Source: a bacterium (lineage in GTDB: Bacteria; Planctomycetota; Planctomycetia; Pirellulales; Pirellulaceae). Taken from it: DNA of 64,000 nt. Below, one piece after another: positions 53,754-63,356 of this stretch; the first letter of the stretch is position 1; each line of letters opens with the position of its first letter. A program made the translations under genes and the position numbers. The DNA lies in contig JAUIGN010000010.1 in NCBI GenBank assembly GCA_030430075.1, positions 62,001 to 126,000 of the forward strand. Direction: 5' to 3'. Below the pieces are notes generated by a model. It saw nothing but the letters and a program-made list of their open reading frames with translations, was not told the origin of the DNA and searched no databases.

Positions 53754-54971
53754 TCAAATAATACCCGGACCACGAACATCGATCCCCTTCAGCGCCATCT
53801 TCAGCGAGTCCGGGTTGGGCGCGACCGCGAAGGCGGTCGGCCGGTCAATCAGCTCTTGGTCGATCAAGCTCTTGAGGCTGACCGTGAAGTCCTGCATGCC
53901 GACTTCGGCACCGATCCGGATTGCATCCGGCAATTTGTGGTCGTCGCCTTCCAGCACCAGCTTTTGCACCGTCGGCTCGAAGAACATCACCTCCACGGTC
54001 GGGACGCGCGGCACGCCCGGACGAATGCCCGGTAGCAGTTTCTGGGCAATGATGCCCTTCATGTTGAACGCGATCGCACTCCGCATCGCACCGTGCATCT
54101 CTTCCGGAAACAGGTCCAGGATACGGCCGATCGTGGTCGAGGCACTGGCCGCGTGAATCGTTCCGTAGACCAGGTGACCGGTCTCGGCGGCATGGATCGC
54201 CGTCATAAACGTCTCTTCGTCACGCATTTCGCCGACCAGCATCACATCCGGGTCTTCCCGCACGGCATGCTTCATCCCGATGCCGAAATCCTTCACGTCC
54301 TGGCCGATCTCGCGCTGGTTGATCAGGCACTTTTCTTCGGTAAAGACGAATTCGATCGGGTCTTCCAGCGTCAGAATGTGCTTGCGATACTTGCGATTAA
54401 TGTAGTTCAGCATCGACGCGATCGTCGTCGATTTGCCGGAGCCCGTCACCCCGGCCAGTAGCACCAGTCCCTGATCGTAGTTGCAGAGCCGTTCCACCGA
54501 AGGCGGCAGGTAGAGGCCCTCGAAATCGGGGATCCAGTTGTTAATCCGTCGAGCGACCATGCCGGGCTGCCCGAGCTGGGTCAGCATGTTGACACGAAAA
54601 CGCCATTTCGTCCCGTCCACGTCGCAGACATAGGCGAAGTCGGCGCCGCCGTCTTCTTCAAAGATGCGGCGGTTGCGATCGTCCAGCATGGGAACCAGCA
54701 GGTTGACCATCTCTTCGACATCGATTTCAGGTCGATTCAACGGTCGCAACTCACCCTTGGTCCGGACCATCGGCGGCCGCCCGCACTTCAAGTGCAAGTC
54801 GGAGCCCTCCAGCTTGACCAGCGCCCTGAAGAGCTTGTCAACTTCCAGCTCCCGGCTCTGAACCAGCAAACGCTGTTTGATTGAATCCGCCAGCGCTTCA
54901 TTCCCGGCATCGCCGGTGGGACCCGCAGGAGCGGCCGGGGCTTCCGCGGTTTGGGCTTTGGGCGAGGACAT
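53754..54971 (-). CDS. pilT: PilT-like type IV pilus retraction ATPase
   Basis: 405 residues. A disordered start of about 40 residues is followed by the PilT N-domain (GSDLHLKCGRPPMVR) and the RecA-like core: Walker A GVTGSGKS (174-181), the Asp box TLEDPIEF, Walker B DVMLVGEMRDEE, the His box GTIHAASAS, and LPEEMHGAMR/IAQKLLP. It should hydrolyse ATP at the inner-membrane base of a type IV pilus. Other pilus genes are not in the window. Confidence 0.93.
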   Translation of the reverse strand: MSSPKAQTAEAPAAPAGPTGDAGNEALADSIKQRLLVQSRELEVDKLFRALVKLEGSDLHLKCGRPPMVRTKGELRPLNRPEIDVEEMVNLLVPMLDDRNRRIFEEDGGADFAYVCDVDGTKWRFRVNMLTQLGQPGMVARRINNWIPDFEGLYLPPSVERLCNYDQGLVLLAGVTGSGKSTTIASMLNYINRKYRKHILTLEDPIEFVFTEEKCLINQREIGQDVKDFGIGMKHAVREDPDVMLVGEMRDEETFMTAIHAAETGHLVYGTIHAASASTTIGRILDLFPEEMHGAMRSAIAFNMKGIIAQKLLPGIRPGVPRVPTVEVMFFEPTVQKLVLEGDDHKLPDAIRIGAEVGMQDFTVSLKSLIDQELIDRPTAFAVAPNPDSLKMALKGIDVRGPGII

Positions 54972-55039
54972 ATCGTAGTGCTCCGACAGGGTTAGGGTTG
55001 CCAGCGAACCGGCGTGCCGCCGCCAGCGCTGGCTGTTTC

Positions 55040-55807
55040 TCAGAGGCGGACGGGGATGCCCCGATCTGCCATGATGCGTTTCGTCTGTTCAATCGTGAAT
55101 TCGCCGAAATGAAAAATACTGGCAGCCAGGGCAGCGTCCGCCTTTCCGGCCGTGATCGCGTCGGCCAGATGTTCCGGATGCCCGGCGCCCCCGCTGGCCA
55201 CTACCGGAATCGATACCGCCGCGCTGACGGCGGCCGTGATCTCCAAGTCATACCCGTCCTTGGTGCCGTCACAGTCCATGCTGGTTAAAACGATCTCGCC
55301 CGCCCCCAATTCTTCCACGCGCCGCGCCCAAGCAACCGCTTCCAGGCCCGTCGGTTGCCGGCCGCCGTTGATGTGGACCTCCCAAACTTCGTGACCGTGG
55401 TAGTTCATCCGCTTGGGATCAATATTGACCACAATGCACTGGCTGCCGAAACGGCGCGCCGCATCCTGGACGAACTGCGGATGCTTGCAGGCGGCCGAGT
55501 TGATCGAAACCTTGTCGCTGCCTGCGTTCAACAACGTTCGAATGTCGTCCAAGGTGCGAATCCCGCCACCGACCGTGAGCGGCATGAAAATCTGTTCGGC
55601 CGTGCGACGGACAACATCCAACATGATGTCACGATCCTCGTGGCTCGCGCAGATGTCCAGGAACACCAGCTCGTCCGCCCCTTCCGCCTCGTAACGCGTT
55701 GCCACCTGAACCGGGTCGCCCGCATCGCGCAGATTGACGAAATTCGTCCCTTTGACGACGCGCCCACGGTCGACGTCAAGACAGGGAATGACACGCTTTG
55801 CCAACAT
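55040..55807 (-). CDS. hisF: Imidazole glycerol phosphate synthase subunit HisF
   Basis: 255 residues, the usual length. HisF closes the imidazole ring in histidine synthesis, using ammonia from HisH. Motifs are [19 protein letters not shown] with catalytic Asp11, [22 protein letters not shown], the second catalytic Asp in [13 protein letters not shown], and [13 protein letters not shown]. No other his gene is near it. Confidence 0.97.
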   Translation of the reverse strand: MLAKRVIPCLDVDRGRVVKGTNFVNLRDAGDPVQVATRYEAEGADELVFLDICASHEDRDIMLDVVRRTAEQIFMPLTVGGGIRTLDDIRTLLNAGSDKVSINSAACKHPQFVQDAARRFGSQCIVVNIDPKRMNYHGHEVWEVHINGGRQPTGLEAVAWARRVEELGAGEIVLTSMDCDGTKDGYDLEITAAVSAAVSIPVVASGGAGHPEHLADAITAGKADAALAASIFHFGEFTIEQTKRIMADRGIPVRL

Positions 55808-55966
55808 GAGAAGTTCAGCCGTCGAATTGCTGCGGCCACGGGGTCGGACCGTGCCCCCGGGACCTCCGGAATGGGCGATCGCCCTCGCAGTAAAGCCTTA
55901 CTGTAAGCACCGTTGGAGGCACGGTCAACTCGGCGATCGAACCCCGGCGACACCGGATCAGCCGGT

Positions 55967-56833
55967 CTACGCGGTCACCTTGGCGATCGATTCGCGAATC
56001 ACCGCGACACACTGCTTCATGTCGTCAATCGGGTTGTCGGGATTGGCTTCGTATTCGAGCGAAATTGCTCCGTCGGCCGGAAACTTGATCTGCTGTAGCG
56101 CTTTGAACATCCCGGGAACATCCAGGTTCGCCTGGCCGATCACGACGTTGTGGGATCCTTTGTCACCCTTGTGCGTGTCGTCCTTCAGATGGCAGGCGAA
56201 GACGCGGTCCTTGATCTTGAGCACCGCTTCAATCGGGTCCTCGCCGCTGCGAATGAAGTGTCCCGTATCGACGCAGGCCCCGATGCGCGGGTCGCGACCC
56301 TGGACCGCCTCCAGCACACTGGAGATCTTGTCGAACAAGGCACCCGGACCATGATTGTGGATGCAAATCCGAATGTCATATTCGGCCACCAGCTTGTCCA
56401 AGCTGTCAAACGCCTCCGGGCGAGGATTGGCCGTGATGTTCCTGATCCCCGCGCGTTTCGCGAACTCGAAGATCTTGCGATTGGCTTCATGGTCCTTGCC
56501 GAAACTGCTGACGCCATGCGCGTTCAGGGTGATATCTGCCGCGGCGAGCAACTCCTTGGTGGCGGCGATCTGTTCCGGCGAGGCGTCAATTGCCAGGTGC
56601 TTGCTGTAGAACTCGGCGAAATGAAGTCCCATCCCGTTGATATGCCGAATCGCATCGCGCGTGTTAAACTTGCGCAGCGAGTAGCTCTGGACGCCGATCG
56701 GCCACCCGGAAAACGGGTCGTCGGCGGCCAGGTTCGCGGCCCGCAGAACCCGGGGGATCTCGGTGAGGGTGGCACCTGCGGCGGCGGCCGCTGACAGAGC
56801 CAGAAAACGACGGCGTGGCATGGAAATCGGCAT
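55967..56833 (-). CDS. Tat-exported sugar-phosphate isomerase/epimerase-like protein
   Basis: 288 residues from the ATG at 56833, which has AAGGA about 11 bases upstream. A Tat-type signal (MPRRRFLALSAAAAAGATLT) precedes the AP_endonuc_2 barrel with IGVQSYSLRKFNTRDAI, LHFAEFYSKHLAID, ICIHNHGPG, ACVDTGHFIRSG, VFACHLKDD and ISLEYEANPDNP, which include the likely metal ligands. It is a distant homologue of the protein encoded at 47163. It lies 159 bases past the hisF start. Confidence 0.9.
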   Translation of the reverse strand: MPISMPRRRFLALSAAAAAGATLTEIPRVLRAANLAADDPFSGWPIGVQSYSLRKFNTRDAIRHINGMGLHFAEFYSKHLAIDASPEQIAATKELLAAADITLNAHGVSSFGKDHEANRKIFEFAKRAGIRNITANPRPEAFDSLDKLVAEYDIRICIHNHGPGALFDKISSVLEAVQGRDPRIGACVDTGHFIRSGEDPIEAVLKIKDRVFACHLKDDTHKGDKGSHNVVIGQANLDVPGMFKALQQIKFPADGAISLEYEANPDNPIDDMKQCVAVIRESIAKVTA

Positions 56834-57170
56834 CTGAATTGGTCCTTGAAAAGCGAACTCGGTTGGCAAGTGCGACGCGATTGGCGGCATGCTCCTTGTG
56901 CTCCGTCGCTCGCGGCAATCGAACTCCATTATGCCCGCCAACCCAACCCGCCTCAAGAACTCAATTTGCCCGGCCGCCGCGCCTGCTGCGCGAGGCGTCG
57001 CGCCATGCGCCAGGCGCGTTCAGGCATGCACAGCATCCCCTACGTGCACACAACATACCCCGGACATGGTTTGGCTCCATGCCGTAGGTCATACTGAGCG
57101 TGACGCCTCCTTTTTTCCGGCGCCGCGCGCGAGTCAACCTGGCAGTTCGGCGCGGTTCGCATGTCTGCCG
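56834..57170. other. Intergenic region between the isomerase and SET genes
   Basis: About 340 bases with several short plus-strand frames of no supported content. No clear repeat or terminator is seen. Confidence 0.4.
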
Positions 57171-57584
57171 TCAATCGGGTTGCTGCTCAGTCTTCGCCAT
57201 CACCCAGCCGCGGCACTTTTCCGAGCGGCAAAGGCAGGGGATCGCCGCACTCTGGGGCCAGGCGTAGTCAATCGTCAGTTCGTCGCCGGGCCGGATCGCC
57301 TTGATGGTGTGCAAGCAGAGCGTCCAATCCGAGGGCTCGTCACCCTCCCAGATGATCAGCTCGCAATTGGGATCGCAGTTGTGGTTCAAGAAGCGAAAGG
57401 GAGCCTCGGCTTCCAGCGTGCGTCCTTCGCCGCATTCCATGCAGTAGTCGGAACCATACTCGGGGTCGTCGATGACCGTTCCCGTGATTTCGCTGACTTC
57501 TTCGTCTGCCGGAATATGACATTCGGCAAAGACGGCTTTGCCCAAGTCGGAATCTCGTACGCTCAACCGGTCGCGATAAGACAT
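57171..57584 (-). CDS. Small SET-domain protein (putative protein lysine methyltransferase)
   Basis: 137 residues from the ATG at 57584. The compact SET core is complete: DLGKAVFA (SAM-binding GxG-like strand), RFLNHNCDPNCELI (the NHxCxPN pseudoknot motif, 65-78), AIRPGDELTIDYAW (the catalytic Tyr region), and a post-SET-like CLCRSEKCRGW (117-127). Another pair of Cys (YCMECGEG) lies in the middle. The target protein is unknown. SET proteins are common in eukaryotes and patchy in bacteria, so transfer is possible, though base composition is like the neighbours. Confidence 0.88.
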   Translation of the reverse strand: MSYRDRLSVRDSDLGKAVFAECHIPADEEVSEITGTVIDDPEYGSDYCMECGEGRTLEAEAPFRFLNHNCDPNCELIIWEGDEPSDWTLCLHTIKAIRPGDELTIDYAWPQSAAIPCLCRSEKCRGWVMAKTEQQPD

Positions 57585-57847
57585 CGGAGTGACGCTCGCT
57601 GGGAACAGGTGGGGGGCCGGCGCGGCGCCGCCCCGCCGCAACGATCAAGGATTGGCGAATAATGTGGGCCGGTCGAGAGATCTCGTCAAGTCCCCGCACC
57701 CGGTACCGGCGGCGGTGTCGCTCGACCGCCTGGGCTCGGACGTCCATCGAGGTCCGAACGTCGGCGGGTGAACGTCGAATGGAGTCCGCCCTGCAGTGCG
57801 AGCGCTCCCAGGGCGGCGGCCGGCGACTCGTCGGTTCGCCATGCTCC

Positions 57848-58624
57848 CTAACGCAATGACTGCAGAAGCGCCTGCGCGTTGCCGCGTTGGATGCCGGTGG
57901 ACAACAGGCCGCCCAACCGCGATTCACGGAACTTGAATAGATTGGCTTCCAGATTGAAGAGCGGAGCGTGCGACCCAAACAGGAGCCGTTCGTGCGGAAT
58001 CTGCTGAATCAGTTTCTCCAGCGCCCCGACCTGCTCTGCGTGAGACGTTTCAAAGTAGACTCGCCCGGCGCGAACGAGACGGGCCGCCGCTTCACCTCGA
58101 ATCGTCCCGTAGTTATTCATCACGATCAGCGGGACGTCCGGATACTTGTCGACCAGCGCCTCCAACGGTTGCGGATCGACGGTCGGTACGGGCATGAGCG
58201 GGTGGTGTGTTCGCACATCCTCCATCTTCAATGCCAACTGCACGATCATGCCTCGCCGGGCGACGGCTTGGAACAACGCGTCACACGCGTCGTCGTCCAA
58301 GCGGTAGCCGTGGTAGTTGGGGTTAATGCGAACGGCGTGCATCCGATGCACTTCCTGGCAACGGCGAAGATCTTCGCGCCAGTCTGGCAAGGTGGGATTG
58401 ACGGTTCCCACGGGACGCAAGAGGCCGCCGCCAAACTGGCGGCATTCGGCAGTCAGCCGGGCATTCACCGCGGCCACATCCCGGTGCAGGATGCCGTCCA
58501 GACTGCCGGCCCAGGCTGTGGCGATCCCGTGCTGCTTGAGTTTCTTGACCAGTCGCGGGGTCTCGTCGAGCGGTACGCGGCGGAATGGCCATCGCGACAG
58601 GTTGACGTTCACATCGATCATCAT
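57848..58624 (-). CDS. Amidohydrolase-family protein
   Basis: 258 residues. It is a TIM-barrel amidohydrolase-2-like protein: IDVNVNLSRWPFRR, INPNYHGYRLDDDACDALFQ, PLIVMNNYGTIRGEAAARL, VYFETSHAEQVGALEKLI and LLFGSHAPLFNL. The usual N-terminal HxH metal site is IDVNVNLS and so lacks both His, which makes the metal site incomplete. The ATG overlaps the stop of the upstream amidohydrolase gene by four bases (58621-58624). Confidence 0.85.
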   Translation of the reverse strand: MMIDVNVNLSRWPFRRVPLDETPRLVKKLKQHGIATAWAGSLDGILHRDVAAVNARLTAECRQFGGGLLRPVGTVNPTLPDWREDLRRCQEVHRMHAVRINPNYHGYRLDDDACDALFQAVARRGMIVQLALKMEDVRTHHPLMPVPTVDPQPLEALVDKYPDVPLIVMNNYGTIRGEAAARLVRAGRVYFETSHAEQVGALEKLIQQIPHERLLFGSHAPLFNLEANLFKFRESRLGGLLSTGIQRGNAQALLQSLR

Positions 58625-59529
58625 GTCGGAATCCCTTTCGCTTCCAGGATCGGGGTCAACATGCGGCGCAGATTCTGACCCAGGATCAATCGCTTTTCCG
58701 AGTCGGCGACGTCGGCTCCATAGACCTTGGCCAGTTGGGTCGAGAAGCTCCGCCCTCCGGCGTCGCTGCCGTAAATTACACGTTCTGCGCCCAGTTCACG
58801 TACCGCCATTTCCACAAAACCGGCCGTCGGTTCCGAGCCGCCAATGCCCACCGAAACGTTCTTGCTGGCTCGGACCGCCCGAATGCCCCGAGTCCAGTCA
58901 CCTCCCGTGTGGCCGCAGATGATCGGGACGGTCGGGTGGCGGTTCGCCAACACGGCCAGGTCCATCGGCGTCGATTCGCCCTCGTAATTCCCTTGCGTCT
59001 TCAGCCACGTATGCTGGTAGATCGCCGCGTTCAGCTCGCCGCAACGAGCAATAATCGGGTCGAGCGCTGCGTCGCTGCACTTGCGGGCGACCCATAGTTT
59101 GATGCCCACCATCGGTCCATTCGCGATGCACCGCTCGATCTCTTTCAGCGATTCCTCGGGGTAGTGCCCGCTCAAGTAGGCAAAGCCCAACAGCCGCTCC
59201 GGCCACTCGGCCAGCGCCTCCAGCACCTGGTCATTTTGGCGCCGAAAATCCTCGGGCGTCGGCCGTTGCGACCAGGGCCAGCCCATGAAGAAGACGAGCC
59301 GTTGGACCCCCATCCGGTCGGCATATTCGAGGATCTTCGCCGCGCGGTCCACCACCGTGTCGCCCGGCACGCCCGAGAAGTGACAATGCAAGTCCCAAAT
59401 GACGTCGCGCGACACGGATGTCGCTGCGGCGCCGGCATCGTCCGCTTCGTCCTCCGCGCCGGCCGCCGACCGAGCGACACCGCTGAGGCCGACGGCGGCC
59501 GTCGATTGCAGAAATGAGCGTCTATCCAT
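58621..59529 (-). CDS. Exported amidohydrolase-family protein
   Basis: 302 residues from the ATG at 59529. A Tat-type signal (MDRRSFLQSTAAVGLSGVA) precedes a metal-dependent hydrolase barrel. Visible metal-site elements are DLHCHFSG, IYQHTWL, IICGHTGGDW and IYGSDAGGRSF. These would suit cyclic amides, lactones or decarboxylase substrates. The downstream gene overlaps by four bases and encodes a related but less complete barrel, so the two probably act together. Confidence 0.88.
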   Translation of the reverse strand: MDRRSFLQSTAAVGLSGVARSAAGAEDEADDAGAAATSVSRDVIWDLHCHFSGVPGDTVVDRAAKILEYADRMGVQRLVFFMGWPWSQRPTPEDFRRQNDQVLEALAEWPERLLGFAYLSGHYPEESLKEIERCIANGPMVGIKLWVARKCSDAALDPIIARCGELNAAIYQHTWLKTQGNYEGESTPMDLAVLANRHPTVPIICGHTGGDWTRGIRAVRASKNVSVGIGGSEPTAGFVEMAVRELGAERVIYGSDAGGRSFSTQLAKVYGADVADSEKRLILGQNLRRMLTPILEAKGIPT

Positions 59530-59612
59530 CTGGGCTCCTCGCTTCGGTTGGTAAGATCGGCATCCTCGCAACCGGCCGGTCGCGAACATGCTATCTTAAG
59601 TCGCACGCCAAG

Positions 59613-59682
59613 AAAGGGGATCCGTCCAATTTTAGCAATGGCCGGCCCCCGCCGCAGAGAAAATGGACGGATCCCCTTTTTT
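59613..59682 (+). terminator. Long hairpin with T run between divergent genes
   Basis: A perfect 16-base stem (AAAGGGGATCCGTCCA at 59613-59628, TGGACGGATCCCCTTT at 59664-59679) is followed by more T residues (to 59682). The stem lies in the gap between divergent genes, upstream of both, where a terminator is not expected, so a dispersed palindromic element is also possible. Confidence 0.6.
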
Positions 59683-59722
59683 GGTACGGACGATTTCCAG
59701 GGTTTCCGGACAAGGTGTTGTG

Positions 59723-61144
59723 ATGAAGCGAACCAAAGAGATGTTGTTGGCTGGCTTGCTGCTGTTGCTGTTGGTCGTCGGTTGGCGGGCGGGAGATGCA
59801 CAGATTGAGGCCGTGGCACCGGCCGCGTCCGCCGACGCGACAACCGGCAGCCCGTCGCCGGGCGAGGATGTGACCGCCGCCCTCCAACAGGCGATCGAGG
59901 AAGCGGATGGTGACTACCGATTCGCCAAAGGGACCTACCGAATCACCAGACCCCTGGTACTGGACCTCGACAAGCTGGGACATGCCTCGCTGCGAGGTCA
60001 CGGGGTTGCGACCTTGGTCATGGATGGACCGGGCCCGGCGATCAAGGTGATCGGTACGCACTTCAAATCGGCGGACCCGGGTGGGTTCGAAGAGCGAGTG
60101 TGGGACCGTCAACGGATGCCGCTCCTGGACGGCCTGGCGATTCGCGGCCGGCACGCCGAAGCTTGCGGCATCGAGGCGGTCGGCACGATGCAACTGACGG
60201 TGACGCGCGTTCACTTACGCAAATTGTTGCACGGAATCCACCTCCGCGAGAACAACCGAAACGTGATCGTCGCCGATTGCCATATTTACGAGAACTTCGG
60301 TGCCGGCGTCTATTACGACAACGTTAATCTGCACCAGTCGAACATCACCAACTGTCACATCAGCTATTGTGCCGGTGGAGGCGTCGTCTCACGCCAGGGA
60401 AACGTGCGCAACATCCATATTGCCGGCTGCGACCTGGAGAGCAACATGAGTCCGGACACGCCGGCGACGGCGAACGTTTTGATCGACTGTACCGGCAGCC
60501 CCTACGGAACGGCCGAAGTGGCGATCACCGGATGCACGATTCAACACAACAACCCGTCCCCCGATTCGGCCAATATTCGCATTCTGGGCGGCAGTCTGCC
60601 GGGACGCAACGACCAGCCGGTACAGGAGGGGAACGTGACCATTACCGGGAATGTGCTCAGCGACGTCCAGGTCAATGTTCACCTCCGCGACTGCCGCGGC
60701 GTGACGCTGAGCGGGAATACGTTTTGGCAAGGCTACCGTCACAATCTGTTGATCGAGGGTTGTTCGAGCGTCGTAATGGGAGCCAATAATTTTGATCGCA
60801 ATCCCCGCTACAGCTACGGCAATACCAGCGAGGCAAACAATGGCCTGGTGATCCGCGACAGCGAAGACTGCATCATCAGCGGCGCGCACATCACCAACGT
60901 CTGGCGCGACCCGGCCGGGATGGTCATCGAAAACTGCCGCCGCATGAATATCACCGGCTGCACCATCCTGGACTGCGACAACATTGGTTTGTTGCTGAGA
61001 AATGTCGTCAACAGCCGCGTTTCCGACTGCTTGATCAGTGACGATCGCGCCGATTCAACCTCGATTCCCCTGCACGTCGTCGGCGGCCACGGAAACCAGA
61101 TTGTCGACAACCTGATCGGCGGGAGGCCGCAGGCCGGCCAATAG
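59723..61144 (+). CDS. Exported right-handed beta-helix protein
   Basis: 473 residues from the ATG at 59723. A signal peptide (MLLAGLLLLLLVVGWRAGDA) is followed by a pectate-lyase-type solenoid with many turns of the form VIVADCHIYENFGAG, NITNCHISYCAGGG, VAITGCTIQHNN, VTITGNVLSDV and MNITGCTILDCDNIG. Such proteins bind or cut polysaccharides; no catalytic residues can be assigned by eye. It sits next to the amidohydrolase pair, divergently transcribed. Confidence 0.88.
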   Translation: MKRTKEMLLAGLLLLLLVVGWRAGDAQIEAVAPAASADATTGSPSPGEDVTAALQQAIEEADGDYRFAKGTYRITRPLVLDLDKLGHASLRGHGVATLVMDGPGPAIKVIGTHFKSADPGGFEERVWDRQRMPLLDGLAIRGRHAEACGIEAVGTMQLTVTRVHLRKLLHGIHLRENNRNVIVADCHIYENFGAGVYYDNVNLHQSNITNCHISYCAGGGVVSRQGNVRNIHIAGCDLESNMSPDTPATANVLIDCTGSPYGTAEVAITGCTIQHNNPSPDSANIRILGGSLPGRNDQPVQEGNVTITGNVLSDVQVNVHLRDCRGVTLSGNTFWQGYRHNLLIEGCSSVVMGANNFDRNPRYSYGNTSEANNGLVIRDSEDCIISGAHITNVWRDPAGMVIENCRRMNITGCTILDCDNIGLLLRNVVNSRVSDCLISDDRADSTSIPLHVVGGHGNQIVDNLIGGRPQAGQ

Positions 61145-61217
61145 GCGGATGCCGCGTTGGGCGTGACGAATCCGCTCCCCGTGACGCGTTTCGCCAATTG
61201 GACGATCCAGCGGTCCG

Positions 61218-62126
61218 CTATCCGCGACTGCGCACTCGGTTCCGCAGGTTCAGGTAGTCACTGAGCGTCTCGCCCATGTTGCGGGCGGTGTCGACCAGGA
61301 TGTACTCGCTCCGATTGCGTTCCGCCAGGCTCCGCAATCGGTCGTTGAACTGGTGGATGGCCCGCAGGTATTCTTCCCGCAGGTCGTCCGGTTGCGTGAG
61401 CAGCTCATCAGGGATTTCCAGGCCCACAAACTTCGTCATCGTGTCGAACTCGAAAGCAAGTTCATCGTGATGAAGGACTTGGAAAAGAACCACTTCGTGG
61501 CGATGGTACCGCATCCGCTGCAGCGACGCTTCCAGTTGATCCAGGTCGCCGAAGAAGTCGCTGAAGATCATGACGATTTCGCGTCGGCCCATTCGGCTGA
61601 CCGCGTCGTCCAGGCAATCCCCCAACGCGGTTTTCTCGACCGCCGCCGTCTTGTCCAGGTGTTGAGTCATCCGCATGATCTGTCCCATCGAGTTGCTGGG
61701 CGTGATCACACCGCGGATCTGATTGTCGAAAGTGGTCAACGATACCTTGTCGCTTTGCCGAATGACGGAGTAGCCGAGCGTCGCGGCCATCTGCGCCGCC
61801 GACAGCAGTTTCTGCTGCTTGCCTTCCCCGTAGCGCATCGATGCGCTGACATCCAGGATCAGATGGCAGACGAAGTTCGTCTCCAGCTCGTATTGCTTGA
61901 TGAAGTACTTATCGCGATTGAAGTAGACGCGCCAGTCAATGTGTTTGGGGTCGTCGCCCGGAACGTATTCCCGGTGCCCCGCGAACTCGACGGCAAAGCC
62001 GGCCAGGGGCGACTTGTGCGCGCCGGCCAGATTTCCGATCACGAGTTCCTTGGGGTCGAAGTGACGGTCGGCGACTTGCGTCAGAACGTCCGGGTCCAGG
62101 TAGCGAGATAGGACGGACTTGGCCAT
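61218..62126 (-). CDS. DUF58/vWA-like protein of the MoxR cluster
   Basis: 302 residues. The DUF58 core (GAHKSPLAGFAVEFAGHREY, PGDDPKHIDWRVYFNRDKYFIKQYELE) is followed by a von Willebrand A-like fold with the metal-binding motif LDVSASMRYG. It lies 127 bases downstream of a MoxR ATPase on the same strand. DUF58 and MoxR proteins act together in assembly or maturation of protein complexes; the target here is unknown. Confidence 0.92.
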   Translation of the reverse strand: MAKSVLSRYLDPDVLTQVADRHFDPKELVIGNLAGAHKSPLAGFAVEFAGHREYVPGDDPKHIDWRVYFNRDKYFIKQYELETNFVCHLILDVSASMRYGEGKQQKLLSAAQMAATLGYSVIRQSDKVSLTTFDNQIRGVITPSNSMGQIMRMTQHLDKTAAVEKTALGDCLDDAVSRMGRREIVMIFSDFFGDLDQLEASLQRMRYHRHEVVLFQVLHHDELAFEFDTMTKFVGLEIPDELLTQPDDLREEYLRAIHQFNDRLRSLAERNRSEYILVDTARNMGETLSDYLNLRNRVRSRG

Positions 62127-62253
62127 GGCGGTGGGCTCGAAGGCTGAAGGACGGTGTCTGCGATTGTTGTTTGCCCTCCGAGCCGGCTCGACGGGCCCCC
62201 GGCGGCGGGCGAATGCCAGTTGTCGCTTGCCGGCAGCGCGGGGCGAAGCCGGG

Positions 62254-63279
62254 TCAGGCAGCCGGCTTTTCGTATTGACGGTCGGCCGGCACGGCCTCCA
62301 TCAGCATCTTGATCAGTTGCTCGCTGTCGACGTGGTTGGCCTGTGCCGTGTAGTTCCCGGCCAACCGGTGCCGCAACGCCGGGGTGGCGACCGCTTGCAC
62401 ATCCGAGCCTGCCGCGTGAAAGCGGCCGTGCAGGATCGCCCGTGCCTTGGCTGCCGTGACGAGCGTCAGGACGCCCCGTGGACCCGCGCCCCAGTTGACC
62501 CACTGATTGACGAAATCAGGCGCTTCGCGGCTGCCAGGCCGCGATGCGCGAACCAGGGCGCAAGCATAACCCAGCACCTGATCGCTAACGGGGACACGCG
62601 TTACCAACTGCTGCAGGCCGATGATCTCTTCGCCCGTAATGCACGGCTCGATCTCGCCCATCTGGCCGGAAGTAACACGTCTGGCAATCTCCCATTCCTC
62701 CGCGCCGGTGGGATAATTCACCTTGATATAGAGGAGAAAACGGTCTAACTGCGCTTCGGGCAGGGGGTACGTTCCTTCCTGTTCCAGCGGGTTTTGGGTT
62801 GCCAGAACGAAGAAAGGGGCCGGTAGGTCGTGCTGGCTGCCTCCAGAACTGACCTGTCGTTCCTGCATCGCCTCCAGCATCGCGGCCTGGGTCTTGGGCG
62901 GGGTCCGGTTGATCTCGTCGGCCAGCAACAGGTTGGCGAAGATGGGACCGGGCAGAAACTTGTATCCCCGCTCGCCGGTTTGCGGATCCTCCTGAATCAA
63001 TTCCGTCCCCGTCACGTCGCTGGGCATCAGGTCGGGCGTAAACTGAATGCGGTGAAACGACATGTGCATCGCCTTGGCCAACGAGCTGACCAGCAGGGTC
63101 TTGGCCAGCCCAGGGACCCCCTCCAACAGCGCATGGCCGCGTGAGAGGATGGTGACCATCACCTGCTCAATGACGTCATCTTGCCCCACGACCACTTTGG
63201 ACAGTTCGGCCTTGATACGGGCAAAGGACTCTTGGCAGCGCTGTACCGCGGCAACATCGTCAGGGTGGGTTTCGCTCAT
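62254..63279 (-). CDS. MoxR-family AAA+ ATPase
   Basis: 341 residues from the ATG at 63279; the upstream frame extension is not family-like. Walker A GVPGLAKTLL, Walker B LLADEINR, sensor ATQNPLEQEGTYPLPEAQLDRF and the MoxR motif FTPDLMPSDVTG are all present. It probably acts as a chaperone-like remodeler for the DUF58/vWA partner encoded downstream. Confidence 0.95.
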   Translation of the reverse strand: MSETHPDDVAAVQRCQESFARIKAELSKVVVGQDDVIEQVMVTILSRGHALLEGVPGLAKTLLVSSLAKAMHMSFHRIQFTPDLMPSDVTGTELIQEDPQTGERGYKFLPGPIFANLLLADEINRTPPKTQAAMLEAMQERQVSSGGSQHDLPAPFFVLATQNPLEQEGTYPLPEAQLDRFLLYIKVNYPTGAEEWEIARRVTSGQMGEIEPCITGEEIIGLQQLVTRVPVSDQVLGYACALVRASRPGSREAPDFVNQWVNWGAGPRGVLTLVTAAKARAILHGRFHAAGSDVQAVATPALRHRLAGNYTAQANHVDSEQLIKMLMEAVPADRQYEKPAA

Positions 63280-63356
63280 GGGGATCTCGGTACGGGTGGG
63301 ATGGATGTGGATCGTGAGCGCCGCGGTTCGTTGCGCGGCACGGTATCGTATGGGGA

